Shown in pieces: positions 33,908 through 43,724 of a stretch of 64,000 nucleotides of DNA. A program made the position numbers and the translations under genes. The stretch is taken from contig CAXAMN010003847.1 of NCBI GenBank assembly GCA_963970005.1, positions 3,162 to 67,161 of the forward strand, given 5' to 3'. The DNA is from Durusdinium trenchii. Lineage: Eukaryota; Sar; Dinophyceae; Suessiales; Symbiodiniaceae. Below the pieces are notes generated by a model. It searched no databases, was not told the origin of the DNA, and saw nothing but the letters and a program-made list of their open reading frames with translations. Each line of letters starts with the position of its first letter. The stretch's first letter is position 1.

Positions 33908-34141
33908 ATTTTCTCTGGCCATGGCACCTCAAAGAATTTGCAGCCTCCCTCCGGTGGCTTGGATGTCCGTAACCCTGGTTTCTGGGCCACGCATTTCCAT
34001 CCACCACGCCCAGCGAACGTGCCTTTTGGGCTCTTCGAGCCTCATCGCTTGGCCCGCAAGCAGCTTGAGTGTTTTTCCATCCTCCATGTACCAGGACCCC
34101 TGTCAGGGTGCTTGAACAAAACACCGCGAATCACATTTTGA
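33908..34141 (+). CDS. hypothetical protein, probable last exon
   Basis: GGTTTTTAG acceptor, then IFSGHGTSKNLQPPSGGLDV, RNPGFWATHFHPPRPANVPF, GLFEPHRLARKQLECFSILH and PGPLSGCLNKTPRITF to TGA (77 codons). The frame is closed just upstream by the acceptor itself. No family is recognised. Confidence 0.47.
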   Translation: MFSGHGTSKNLQPPSGGLDVRNPGFWATHFHPPRPANVPFGLFEPHRLARKQLECFSILHVPGPLSGCLNKTPRITF

Positions 34142-34540
34142 GGGGCAGGGGCTGCTGGTCCAAACTGGCATCAGACGGGCAGCTTCTTGATCGACTTCTT
34201 GTGTTGTTGGTTTGATTTGGACATGAACTAGCTCAATTGGATTGAAGACTTCACAGGGACTCATTGAACTGGAAAAGGTTCAACCTGCTAACCAAAATCA
34301 AATCTAATCTCTGCCCCAAGCAAAACTTCTTTGGGGGGATTTATGCTTTTCTTTTTGGCCAAGTTTAGGCCAAGCCTGCCCATTTTTGCCGCGCGTGTCG
34401 CGTGTCTCGCGTGTCTCGTGTCCGCAGGTCTTCGAAATGTTTCCAGAGATCCAACTTTGGCAAGAACTCAGGTGGGGTCGAGAGAAGGGAAGCTTTAGCC
34501 AATCCAGGGGATTCATCAAATTTTGCGTGCGGGCCAATCT

Positions 34541-35413
34541 ATGAGGAGCGGAAAAAGCACGAGAACAGAAAACCCCACAAGTTTGGATTCGGAGATGCTT
34601 ACTTCCATTGCGTTGGCAGAAGCGGGTTGTGACTTTTGCGCGAAGACACGAAGACACGCGAAGACACGCGAAGACACGCGAAGACACGCGAAGACACGAA
34701 GACACGAACACACGCGAAGACACGAAGGCTTGCGAAGACACGAAGACACGCGAAGACACGAAGAGGCTTCAGGTCTTCAAGGCTTCAGGTCGTCACTAGG
34801 CTTCAGGTCGTCACCAGGCTTCAGGTCGTCACCAGGCTTCAGGTCTTCAAGGCTTTCAGGTCGTCACCAGGCTTCAGGTCTTCAAGGCTTCAGGTCGTCA
34901 CCAGGCTTCAGGTCTTCAAGGCTACAGGTCGTCGCCAGGCTTCAGGTCTTCAAGGCTTCAGGTCGTCACCAGGCTTCATGGTCTTCAAGGCTTCAGGTCG
35001 TCACTAGGCTTCAGGTCGTCAGCAGGGTTTCAAGGCTTCAAGGCTTCATGTCTTCAGAGGAAAGTCACCCGGGATTGCCAACACACTGCTTACTTCATTC
35101 TACTTCCCGAGCCCAAGCAAATCGAGATCGGTTCTCGGTGACCAGAGCTTCAATGCCATGCAAGAGTTCTGAAGTCTTGGGAAGCGATCCATCGTTCTTT
35201 CTTGAACCACACCACGCTTGCACGCGAAGCGCCCGCGAAGCGCCCGCGCACGCCTTCACGGCGGGCGAGAAAACAACACCTGTTGGTGCGAACGACGCGG
35301 CGGCGGTGGGGAGGCAGTTGATCCTCAAGAAACGGCAAGTGCATGGCCGAAGGCCAAAGCGTCCGGAGCCCGGTCACAAGGGGTGCGAGTTGGCGGGAAG
35401 GGACTGTGCATGA
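34541..35413 (+). CDS. 290-codon ORF built largely of minisatellite
   Basis: ATG start (MRSGKSTRTENPTSLDSEML), then Arg/His/Thr/Lys repeats from a 10-bp array (34641-34764), then SGRHQASGLQGF-type repeats from 18-bp units (34765-35052). A non-repetitive tail follows (RDRFSVTRASMPCKSSEVLG to TGA). The repeats keep every frame open, so length is not evidence by itself; the ends could be real exons. Confidence 0.3.
   Translation: MRSGKSTRTENPTSLDSEMLTSIALAEAGCDFCAKTRRHAKTREDTRRHAKTRRHEHTRRHEGLRRHEDTRRHEEASGLQGFRSSLGFRSSPGFRSSPGFRSSRLSGRHQASGLQGFRSSPGFRSSRLQVVARLQVFKASGRHQASWSSRLQVVTRLQVVSRVSRLQGFMSSEESHPGLPTHCLLHSTSRAQANRDRFSVTRASMPCKSSEVLGSDPSFFLEPHHACTRSAREAPAHAFTAGEKTTPVGANDAAAVGRQLILKKRQVHGRRPKRPEPGHKGCELAGRDCA
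34641..34764. repeat. CGAAGACACG minisatellite
   Basis: Tandem CGAAGACACG units of 8-10 bp. A short CGTGTCTCG array in opposite sense lies at 34391-34425. Confidence 0.93.
34765..35052. repeat. 18-bp minisatellite
   Basis: Units of GGCTTCAGGTCGTCACCA alternate with GGCTTCAGGTCTTCAA variants. Confidence 0.93.
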
Positions 35414-35559
35414 CAAGCGGACAAGCGGAAAAGCATTTGAAAGTTGTTGACTCACCTTCCATATACTCATCGTTTCACTAGCTAAACTGGCTGGGGGCGG
35501 AATGTTGCAAAGTCTGCGAACTCCTGATCAAATTGGGAGACCCTGAACCCACCTGGTAG

Positions 35560-35607
35560 AAGGAAGGAAGGAAGGAAGGAAGGAAGAAAGGAAGGAAGGA
35601 AGGAAGG
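35560..35607. repeat. (GGAA)n microsatellite
   Basis: About a dozen AAGG units with one interruption. Confidence 0.95.
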
Positions 35608-35781
35608 CTGAAATCGCTTGGGCTACGGGGTGTCTTCCCACACAATACACCAGATTTTCTGCCAAACTAGACCAAGAATCGCTCTGTAGAAACAGTTGAC
35701 CAACACGCTTTGCCTCTCCTTTTTCTGGATCCGTTGCTGCATATTGAGAAGGGGTTTGGTGATGCTTGTCTGGTATACGGC

Positions 35782-35802
35782 ATACTACTACTACTACTAC
35801 TA

Positions 35803-35834
<32 letters not shown>

Positions 35835-35879
35835 ACGATTACGACTACGACTACGACTACGACTACCACTACCACTACG

Positions 35880-35910
<31 letters not shown>

Positions 35911-36099
35911 TGACTATTACTACTAATATGCTGCTGCTGCTGCTACTACTACTACTCCTGCTGCTGCTGCTGCTCCTACTACTACTACTTCTACTCCTCC
36001 TCCTCCTCCTGCTGCTGCTGCTACTGCTACTGTTACGCCTACTGCTTGCTGCCTACTGCAACTGCAAATGACGACGACTACTGCTACTACTGCTGCCGC
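35782..36099. repeat. 300-bp compound trinucleotide tract
   Basis: Successive domains of TAC, GAC/TAC, CAC, TAC, CTG/CTA, CTC and GCT/ACT triplets. All frames are open through it. Confidence 0.95.
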
Positions 36100-36550
36100 T
36101 TGTACTTTTTCTATCAGACAATATTTGCGTTTGAGTCCCCTAAGTTTTGCATCCGGGAAAGGTTTCTGCCCCACAAACGCATTGTTTCGGAAACCACTCT
36201 CGGGGTTTTGGCCTCGGCACCTTCTGCAACATCATCCAAATCCAACCCAACATCACCCAACATCCTCCACTCGAGAAATGCAGAAGTCGGACTCATGGAA
36301 CCCCATGGTGATTTCCACATCCACCCCATGATGGCATTCTACATGTATTCGATGGTTTTCGAATGGTTCGATATTACTTTTTCATCGACTGGCGGTCGCT
36401 ATGATGCTCAAGATTAAGTGCTGTAGCTGATTACCTAGATGACACCTCCATGCAACAGCATAGTAAACCGTGCATTGAACCTTAGCTTGATGCTTGCACA
36501 TTTAAAAACCTGATCATTTTGATTGACACTCCAAAAGCAGAGTAGATACT

Positions 36551-36769
36551 TTGAACGCCCTCAGTGACTCAGACCGCTCAGTTGCCTTAGGGTTTTCTTT
36601 GGTTGGGGGCGAGCACCACCGAGGCGGAGCTCATGGCCTCGTGAAGATGGGCGAAGCGGACTGGTCCAGTTGGGCCAAACGTGGCTGGTTGCACACTACG
36701 TCCGTGGAGGGCTTTGCGGGGGTCGTACCATGGCAGTTCAAAAAACGAGGTAGGCAGGAAAGACAATAA
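36551..36769 (+). CDS. candidate exon
   Basis: The frame reads GEHHRGGAHGLVKMGEADWS, then SWAKRGWLHTTSVEGFAGVV, ending PWQFKKR. Upstream at 36297, MEPHGDFHIHPMMAFYMYSM is another possible exon. Neither has firm borders. Confidence 0.27.
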   Translation: MNALSDSDRSVALGFSLVGGEHHRGGAHGLVKMGEADWSSWAKRGWLHTTSVEGFAGVVPWQFKKRGRQERQ

Positions 36770-36949
36770 TTTTCTTTGGGCCAGGTTGAAGGATTCAGGA
36801 AGTCTACATTGCCCTAGTCACTGCCCCAGTCAGAGCATGTTTTTAAAACTTCCAAGGATGAAATGGGTGGGGTTTGGTGCTGGTCTGCAGACGTGGAGTG
36901 CTTGTGGCTGAGTGGAAACTTTCAACTCCTCCCCAGAAACGGCCCAGGA

Positions 36950-37143
36950 ACCCTGCCCTTAACAGCAACGGCCCAGTCTTTTGTGGAGGGTGGCAGCTCG
37001 ATGGTTTTATTGGCCCTGTTTTCTTCAGGGCCCTCCACCTCAAGATGGTTTACTTTTCAGCAAGCATGATTTATTCTTGGTTTCATGGTCGGTGCATATT
37101 TCCTTATCGGTATGAACTGAAATCGAAGGTGCTGGCCGCTTGA
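36950..37143 (+). CDS. candidate ORF segment
   Basis: NGPVFCGGWQLDGFIGPVFF, RALHLKMVYFSASMIYSWFH and GRCIFPYRYELKSKVLAA to TGA. Aromatic-rich; splice borders not determined. Confidence 0.25.
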
Positions 37144-37570
37144 CGACTCTTCGGTGCGAAGATCACTGGAGGACCCCCCCAGAAAGACCAGGTCCGTTCA
37201 ACTAGGTACATGGTAGACCGGCAAAAGGACCAAGCATGACCAATACGGATGAGCAACACCCAGTGGTTTGAGTGACTTCTGCTCTATTGCTGGACCTTAG
37301 GAGTTTCCCTGTTCTCTTCTTAGGCTGGCGCAAGCTGATCCTGGCCGTGCTACCCAGCGGTGAAGAGGAGGTGCTGCGCTCAGCATCTTCAGGGTGAGAG
37401 GCAAGACTGCAAGATGCCTTTCTACTTGGGAGATCTTGGGAGTATGTTGGAATACCCATCCAACCATCTCCAAAATAACGGCTTCGGTTTCAGTTTTGAC
37501 CAGCAACAGCAGCAGCCACAACGCCTCGCGCCCGGGGCGACTTCATCGAAGCTCCCACGCCGCGACGTAG

Positions 37571-37985
37571 GCGGCGGCCTGGTCGGATCCGGAGCTCCGG
37601 AAGCTCTGCGCCGCGCTGTGGCGCGACTTCGCGGACCCTTTGGAGCGGCTCGCAGCGGTGAGAGCGGGGAGAGGTGTTGGGTGTGATGTTCAGGGGCCTG
37701 CGGGCTTGGGGGTGCTTTGGGGGGTTTGGGAAAGTCCCAGCTTCTGTGTTCGGAGCTAAAGATTCATTCTTGAGAGTGCTTTACCTTTCGAGCATCCACC
37801 AGCCTGCCGACGACCAAACATCAGCGCCGTTATCGCCGCCGTTGACGGGCCATCCGAGGAAGGAGGACGGAGAGGACGCCGCCACCGCACGGCGCGCGGG
37901 AGAAACGAGCCGATCCGAGCTCGAGGGGTCGGTGCGCCGTCCGTTGCTTTCGAGAAAAGACCCTTGGAGATGCACATGTTTTTGA
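37571..37985 (+). CDS. hypothetical protein, two last exons, weakly F-box-like
   Basis: Exon 1 (37571-37657) lies between GACGTAG and GCG/GTGAGA and reads AAAWSDPELRKLCAALWRDF, then ADPLERLAA (29 codons, phase 0 to phase 0). Exon 2 (37803-37985) follows CCACCAG and reads PADDQTSAPLSPPLTGHPRK, EDGEDAATARRAGETSRSEL and a basic end, WRCTCF, to TGA. The D-P-x-L-x-x-L-C-x-x-x-W pattern recalls the region just after an F-box; an upstream F-box exon was not found. Confidence 0.48.
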
Positions 37986-38138
37986 CCCGTCAATCAGCCG
38001 AATTGAATGGGTAGATAGATCGGTAGGGAATGGTAGGGAAGGAATGGAGAACTTGGTGGAAGCCCGCAGAAGACCCAAACATACTGAAGATTCGGCTCTT
38101 GCCAAAGTAGATCTGAGGAAGTGAAATGCTCCTGCAAG

Positions 38139-38294
38139 GGTTGACTTCTTGGAGACCTCCCAATTTGTCCCCTGTGACCATTGTGCGGAGGTTTGCTCTA
38201 GAGATATGGGGTATCGGTATCGGTGTGGGCCAATCTTTTTTGGAGGATTCGAGTCGGCCTTGCTTGGAGTTGTGTTTCCGTATCACCAGCCCTT
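38139..38294 (+). CDS. candidate Cys-rich exon, ZZ-like start
   Basis: Between TGCAAG and a GTGAGT donor the frame reads VDFLETSQFVPCDHCAEVCS, RDMGYRYRCGPIFFGGFESA and LLGVVFPYHQPL. CDHC followed by GYRYRC resembles the first half of a ZZ zinc finger, but the second Cys pair is absent. A minus frame (38286-37990) is a competing reading. Confidence 0.33.
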
Positions 38295-38373
38295 GTGAGT
38301 AGGGGGTGTTAACGGATGGTGTTTTTCATGGAGTTGTCCATTCACCAGGACTCACAAGGGGTGGTGAATGGAC
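38284..38373. repeat. nested inverted repeats
   Basis: 38284-38300 (CACCAGCCCTTGTGAGT) pairs with 38350-38366 with one mismatch. GTCCATTCACCA at 38336-38347 pairs exactly with 38362-38373. The proposed donor of the exon ending at 38294 lies inside the first arm. Confidence 0.8.
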
Positions 38374-38513
38374 ACCTGTCTGGACATCTATGGGACTCAG
38401 AGACACCCCAAACAGACGGGTCGACGGATGAATCCGATTGGTCACCGTTTGTCCACACCACGATTGGCACAGAAGGGCGCTTCGAAGTCGAAACTGGGAT
38501 GTTTGCGTGCTGA
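38328..38513 (+). CDS. small acidic ORF
   Basis: ATG-started, 61 codons: MELSIHQDSQGVVNGHLSGH, LWDSETPQTDGSTDESDWSP and onward to TGA. Overlaps the nested hairpins. Confidence 0.27.
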   Translation: MELSIHQDSQGVVNGHLSGHLWDSETPQTDGSTDESDWSPFVHTTIGTEGRFEVETGMFAC

Positions 38514-38637
38514 AGCCCTAGGCAGGAAGAAGAGAAGTGCTGGGCCAAGTTGGCAACAGTCTCAGGGTTTTGTACCTCAAGACTCGCCTGACTAGGGTGG
38601 GTTGCTCTAAATAATTGACTGGGATCGGTTTGCCAGG

Positions 38638-38864
38638 TTTTTGGAGAAGCGACGATCCGGTGTTTGGAGAAGCGACGATCCTGCGGGGAACTTGTCCTGG
38701 TGACCTTGGAACTAGCTGGGAATCGAGGAAGCTTGCAGCTTGCTAGACCATTTATAAACATGACTGGGACCGTTTGCACACAAGAGTTCCTTTACCACCC
38801 TGGTGATTTCGCAGAGTTTCTGACCGAGCACAGATCAGAGCACTTCTGCAATCAGCGCTTCTGA
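38638..38864 (+). CDS. candidate ORF preceded by a 20-bp duplication
   Basis: TTTGGAGAAGCGACGATCC is duplicated at 38638-38658 and 38663-38683. The frame then reads SCGELVLVTLELAGNRGSLQ, ARPFINMTGTVCTQEFLYHP and GDFAEFLTEHRSEHFCNQRF to TGA. Splice sites are not clear. Confidence 0.27.
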
Positions 38865-38887
38865 GCTGGAAAAGAACTACATCCTGG

Positions 38888-38940
38888 CTCTTGGCTCAAA
38901 TCGCAAGTGGTGGTTTACATATGTAGGTTTGAGCCAAGAG
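38888..38940. repeat. inverted repeat with 13-bp arms
   Basis: CTCTTGGCTCAAA and its exact reverse complement, separated by 27 bases. Confidence 0.85.
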
Positions 38941-38988
38941 TTCCGAGGGGGGGTAACTCCAACCTGTCTGTGTGTTTTTTTCTGGCAG

Positions 38989-39102
38989 CGAGCTGAGAGG
39001 CGCTGCCTCAACCTCTTCAGAGCTGAGAGCAGGAAGAGCTCAGATGCTCCATGTCAGCAGTGGAATGGATGGGGTGGATGGGGCGTGCTTGGAGTTGGGA
39101 GG
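38989..39102 (+). CDS. candidate exon with a strong acceptor
   Basis: The T-rich tract GTGTTTTTTTCTGGCAG precedes RAERRCLNLFRAESRKSSDA, PCQQWNGWGGWGVLGVGR and a GTTTCG donor. The W-x-x-W-x-x-W spacing recalls thrombospondin type 1 repeats, only loosely. Confidence 0.33.
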
Positions 39103-39158
39103 GTTTCGTTGCAAAAAACATTTCTTGGCGCGTCCAAGCGGTGGTTTGTTGAGGGTTG

Positions 39159-39290
39159 CTCTCTCTCTCTCTCTCTGTATGTACTGTATATATATATATA
39201 CTATTCTTATATATATATATCTCTACTATTCTCTACTCCTACTCCTACTCTTACTCTTTCTCTTACTCACTCACTCACTCACTCACTCCC
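39159..39290. repeat. (CT)n, (TA)n and (ACTC)n cluster
   Basis: (CT)n at 39159-39176, TA runs at 39187-39219 and (ACTC)n at 39265-39288. Confidence 0.93.
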
Positions 39291-39935
39291 TCGCTTATGC
39301 TGCTCATTTGCCCGTGAAGGGGGCGTGACGGGCGAACCACTTTTGGATGGGAGCTGTACCTGCACCAAGCTGGGATTCGGGAAGCAGCCGGGGGAATCTG
39401 GGGCCTCCAACAAATCCCAAAAATTACATATGCTCTTTTGTAAATCCGCAATTACTATACTCTCATAAACCCGGGTGAAAGACCAAGGGGTATGATAAGG
39501 AGCGACAGGCGCGTCCCCAAAAACTATGCTAGGTGAACGTCCCATGACAGACTCATACATTTAGGGATGTTTCCAGGAGTACAGGATATTATAGATTCAC
39601 ATCCGAGTTCCATTGCTGCTTGCCGACACAGCATGAGATCTCTTTTGCCTTTAGCAAGGCGGTGTAGTTCCTTGGTTGCAGCCTTGATCTGTGTTGCCTT
39701 CGAGGAAAACACACAGCTAGTAGACTCATAGACGTTCCTCTTCCGCACCAAAATCTAGACTTCCAAAATACCCTTGACTCTTCCTCTCCCTGTGCGAAAG
39801 GAAGTTCCGTCGTTCCCTGACCAAATTCCCCCCATTCAGCTTCAAGGCTTCTTGCGCCAGCGAATGTGACGCGTACGAAGGAAGACGAACCCAGCTGGTC
39901 TGCCCAGGTGGAATGCCAGCAGGGCGCCGCACCAG

Positions 39936-40073
39936 CTGAGTGGGCCTTCGTGCCCGCGAGCGATCTTCTACTTCTGCTGGGAGAAGGCGACCTACGAGAG
40001 GGTGCTCATCGTGGTGCTCGTCGCTGTGCTCGTGGGTCCAAGGGAGTGGTTGCCTGGTGGGGCACGGAGGGCG
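39936..40073 (+). CDS. candidate membrane-segment exon
   Basis: After CACCAG the frame reads LSGPSCPRAIFYFCWEKATY, ERVLIVVLVAVLVGPRE and a basic end to TGA. VLIVVLVAVLVG would span a membrane. A second + frame (AEWAFVPASDLLLLLGEGDL) is an alternative. Confidence 0.3.
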
Positions 40074-40457
40074 AGATGGCCATGACGTCTTAGAAGATGG
40101 TGGTAGATCAGAGATACTTCTGAACTACGCAGAAGTGGTTCTTGTATGTTCTTGCACTTGTGGATTGTATAGAGTATGGAGTATATAAGACACTATAGAA
40201 TATGGTGTATTTAAAGCACACACACCATTGGACCCGTGAACACATGTCAACACCCTCAGCGATGTCGAGAACGTACTGCATCTCCCTCCACTCTGTGCCT
40301 TGAACTTGAACCGATGCACCTCCCACCTCGTGGGCGGTCAGGCTTCGTGGGCGTGACGCTGGAGGGCGTCTTCGCCGCCGGCGACGGCGCACGGCGCGCA
40401 CGGCTCGCCTTCGCGTCGGCGATCTTCCGGACGATGATGTGAAGCGCCAAAAGGGCG

Positions 40458-40763
40458 TTGGGAGGGCCAAAAGGAGCTGGTCGCCCCGCTCCTTTTAAGA
40501 GCTTGGAAGCACTTCCTATTTCTTTTAAAGCCGGGTCTGCATGTGGTCCATGTTCTATCGGTATCATGTTGTACATGTTATCAGAGGCTTCTAACTACCT
40601 TTCAACACTGCGAAGGAGCGCCCTGCTAAAGCTTGGGCTTGGGTTTGGAGAGGTGGACATCTACTTGCTACGTGTTAGAGAGTGGGAGTCTCAAGGTGTT
40701 GAACACTGGGTGTGGCCCTGGAAACCAGTCATACTCGGTAAAAGAGTATCATCCTTTTTTTGA
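40458..40763 (+). CDS. hypothetical ORF, 101 codons
   Basis: KSLEALPISFKAGSACGPCS, IGIMLYMLSEASNYLSTLRR and SALLKLGLGFGEVDIYLLRV to TGA. No ATG at its start; probably part of an exon if real. Confidence 0.3.
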   Translation: MGGPKGAGRPAPFKSLEALPISFKAGSACGPCSIGIMLYMLSEASNYLSTLRRSALLKLGLGFGEVDIYLLRVREWESQGVEHWVWPWKPVILGKRVSSFF

Positions 40764-40955
40764 GAAAGCCCTGTAACTGAAGCATCATCATTCACTGTTA
40801 CTGGTAATGGGACAAACCTCAAGCCAGCAACATGTCTTCCTGACTCCTGAGCAGGAGAGTCCAAATGACTTCACTTTACCCGCATAGGGAGTTAGGTAGT
40901 GGTGGGCGGTATGTGGGTCTCCATGTTGGCTGTGGGTATCTGACCTGGAGCTCGG

Positions 40956-41565
40956 TTGACGTCCCCAGTAGTCTATTCTGCTCATGTTCGGTGGTCAACC
41001 AAGGCTACACTCAGGTTTTTGGGATGGTTCATGAGTCATTGGAATTTCTGCATGCCATTGGATGGTTTGAGAAGTGGTTGGTCCAAGTCTTGGAGGCAAG
41101 TGTTCCTGTTCCGTCCACGCTTGATGATCGAAGCCACAGTGCTGCTGAAACAGAAGCCGCAGATGGAGTATTTCTCCCTGGTCAACAAGTTTTTGCAGTT
41201 GTTTCGAGACATCGGATTTGACCTTTCGAGATCCACTTGAACATCCTATCAACCAGTTTTAAATCTCCCAAATCGATCTTGTCGTTCGGAACATTCTTTG
41301 TTCGAAAGATCTGATCCGCCACGCGGGCTTGCCTCTCATGGGTGGTGCACCGCCGCTGGATCTTTGTACCTCCCAGCTGCATGGTCTGACCATGACGACG
41401 GAGGTGCGCGACGCCGATCGGGCGGTGGGACGCAGATCTCGGAAGTACGTGGGCAAGTTTGTTTTTTTTTGGACATGTGTTAGGACATCCAAACAACTTG
41501 AACCATCTATGTGCGGACTCCAAACCACTGGAAGGATTGTAAGAGCCAGATACAAACAGATACAA
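40956..41565. CDS. coding-potential region, strand unresolved
   Basis: Plus frames: RPRLMIEATVLLKQKPQMEY and FSLVNKFLQLFRDIGFDL (to 41240), and LCTSQLHGLTMTTEVRDADR (41329-41574). Minus frames: THERQARVADQIFRTKNVPN and DKIDLGDLKLVDRMFKW (41565-41182), and SDVSKQLQKLVDQGEILHLR (41252-40995). Both strands look equally protein-like. Confidence 0.25.
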
Positions 41566-41636
41566 ATTATGTAGGGAGGGGTATTTATTTTTGGATTTTT
41601 TTTGTTTCTTTTTTGGAATTTTTGTTGTTTTTCGTG

Positions 41637-41831
41637 GCTTCTGGCTTCTGGCTTCTGTGGCTTCTGGCTTTTGTGGCTTTTGGCTTCTGTGGCTTCTGTA
41701 TCTGTCTATACCTATCTATTTATCTATCTTTCTGTCTTTCTTTCTTTTGGCAGCTGTTCTCTTTTCTCTTTTTGTATTTGCTTTTCCTGTTGTTTTCGTT
41801 GCAGAGACGAAACAAGCAAGCAAGCAAGCAC
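41637..41831. repeat. GGCTTCTGT-type repeat, pyrimidine tract and (CAAG)n
   Basis: About seven imperfect GGCTTCTGT units (41637-41705), then CTAT/CTTT runs, then (CAAG)n at 41811-41831. Confidence 0.85.
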
Positions 41832-41863
41832 GAGCTGCTCACCTTTGGATCTGGTGTGCTGCT

Positions 41864-41889
41864 GGGGGGGGCGCTGCGCCCCCCCCCCC
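41864..41889. repeat. G-run/C-run hairpin at the gap edge
   Basis: GGGGGGGGCGC, one T, then GCGCCCCCCCCCCC: a perfect stem of at least 11 bp that runs directly into the N gap. Confidence 0.9.
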
Positions 41890-41989
41890 NNNNNNNNNNN
41901 NNNNNNNNNNNNNNNNNNNNNNNNNNNNNNNNNNNNNNNNNNNNNNNNNNNNNNNNNNNNNNNNNNNNNNNNNNNNNNNNNNNNNNNNN
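41890..41989. other. assembly gap, 100 N
   Basis: Exactly 100 N, the usual placeholder for unknown length. It is flanked by the G/C hairpin and, on the right, by a partial 42-bp minisatellite unit. Confidence 1.
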
Positions 41990-42091
41990 ACGAAATCTGC
42001 ACTTCATCCCCGACACCCGCGCCTGCCACGAAATCAATATTTTAAGGTGAACTCCCCGGTGCAAAACTTTCTAACCAAGCAAAGATGCCTC

Positions 42092-42137
42092 CTCTATCTA
42101 TCTATCTATCTAATCTAATCTAATCTATCTATCTATC
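42092..42137. repeat. (ATCT)n tract
   Basis: ATCT and AATCT units. Confidence 0.93.
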
Positions 42138-42162
42138 AATTTATCTTTCTATCTTTCTGCAG

Positions 42163-42536
42163 TTCAACATCCACAAAGTACTGCACCTGCCACGAATCTG
42201 CACTTCAAGGTCCACAAAGTCTTGCGCCTGCCACGAAATCTGCACTCCAAGGCCCACAAAGTCCTGCACCTGCCACCAACTCGACTCTACACTTCCACAC
42301 CCACAAAGTCCTGCATCTGCCACGAAATCTGCACTTCAAGGTCCACAAAGTCCTGCGCCTGCCACAAAATCTGCACTCCAAGGGCCACAAAGTACTACAC
42401 CTGCCACGAAATCTGCACTTCAAGGCCCACAAAAAGTCCTGCGCCTGCCACAAACTCTGCACTCCAAGGCCCACAAAGTCCTGCACCTGCCACGAAATGT
42501 GCTTTGCAAGGTCCACAAAGTACTGCACCTGCCACG
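42163..42536. repeat. 42-bp minisatellite
   Basis: About nine units of CCACAAAGTCCTGCACCTGC, then CACGAAATCTGCACTTCAAG, then GT. A partial unit also lies right of the gap (41990-42040), so the gap probably hides more copies. The minus strand would read repeats of VAGAGLCGPWSADF. Confidence 0.95.
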
Positions 42537-43508
42537 AAACACGAAAAACAAAAAAAGTTCCAAAAAAAAAAACGAAAAAATTCCAGAAATATATTCGCAA
42601 CCATTATGTAGATACACACAGTCGATAGTACAGGTTCTAGGTTTCGGGGCTGAGCATTGTTCTTGGCAAGGGTGCGTCTTTCGGCATCGCTCGCTTCTCC
42701 CACCTTGGATGCTTGGTCATTTTTGAGAAGACCTCAATGACTCCAGATGAACCTCCGCAGGTCGTTTGAATCCCATTTTACAGAAAACCACTGGGATTCT
42801 GTAAATAAACCACTCATGAAGAGGTTGTACAAGGGTTTATTGTCTGGGAAAAGGTTCTCTTCATCAAGAGTCGATCTACTCAAAGCTCGATCTACGGCGG
42901 CCCGGACCGGTGAGAGAAGGTGAGAAGGCCAAAGACCTAAGCAAGCTCCGGTCTCCGGTCATATAACAGTGGGATGACCAGAGGAACAGGTTTTCCGCTC
43001 AGTCATGCTGCGATGGGTCAGGGGTCAGAGGTCTTCCAGCGCTGACCATGTCCGCTGAACGCGGACAATTCCCCCAACGGGCGGTGCCACGTTGTTGAGG
43101 TACTCCAAGAAGTGTGGAGACTTGGCCACTGGCGACAGAGGGTTTGGACCCGGAGGCCATAGGTGACCTCCTGACTGAGCCCGGTCGTAAGGTTGGTTGA
43201 TTCATAGAGCGGATAACCGCCAAGTCAAGTGTACTACCAGTAGGACTCAGTAGGCATATGGTACCTGGCACAGACCCCTCCATTCTTTCCAAGGTCGGAC
43301 ATCATTGGGTGAGGGGAATTTCAACTGAAACTCCTAATTAGGGTTCCACATCAACTGGCTTCTGTTCTGGTTGTCCAGGAGACTTGTCTTTTCTGGTGTA
43401 GGGTTGTCCAGTGAGGTGACCCCGAACGGAAGCAGCTGGGATCTCCCTGTGTTTGAACATTTTTATCGGGGGGTACGGTATCCCCTAAAAATTGAGACAC
43501 AGTAAAGG

Positions 43509-43724
43509 ATGTTCGTGAAATCAGGGTGCCGCGCTACCGAACTCGAAACGAGTTTCTGCGCGCTCTGTCAGACACCGCGGATCCTTTTTAGTCAAAAGTT
43601 GGCTAGCTCCAGTCTCATGTGGCCTGAAGCAACACGGAAACTCTACAGGCTTAGCAAGATGAGCCCCGACACTTTTCAGCTCGACTTCATGCGATGTGCA
43701 TCTGGATGCCAGCACTATGAGTGA
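43509..43724 (+). CDS. hypothetical ORF, 71 codons
   Basis: ATG start: MFVKSGCRATELETSFCALC, QTPRILFSQKLASSSLMWPE and RKLYRLSKMSPDTFQLDFMR to TGA. Isolated; no splice context. Confidence 0.25.
   Translation: MFVKSGCRATELETSFCALCQTPRILFSQKLASSSLMWPEATRKLYRLSKMSPDTFQLDFMRCASGCQHYE

Noticed and set aside
34304..34759. 151-codon minus ORF of VFVSSRVFVSS repeats
   Set aside because: Produced by the CGAAGACACG array read in reverse.
35560..36071. Poly-Thr, poly-Leu and poly-Tyr frames through microsatellites
   Set aside because: Repeat arithmetic keeps all frames open; there is no flanking evidence for translation.
38888..38940. TTGGCTCAA inside an inverted repeat, similar to the 3' end of the dinoflagellate spliced leader
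   Set aside because: Only nine central bases agree. The preceding bases do not match the conserved CCGTAGCCATTTT part, and the inverted repeat explains the sequence.
41511..42118. ORFs crossing the N gap
   Set aside because: They translate 100 N and a G/C hairpin; frame continuity across the gap is meaningless.
42163..42611. 130-codon frames on both strands with 14-residue periodicity
   Set aside because: The 42-bp unit is divisible by three, so open frames are automatic. Treated as a minisatellite.
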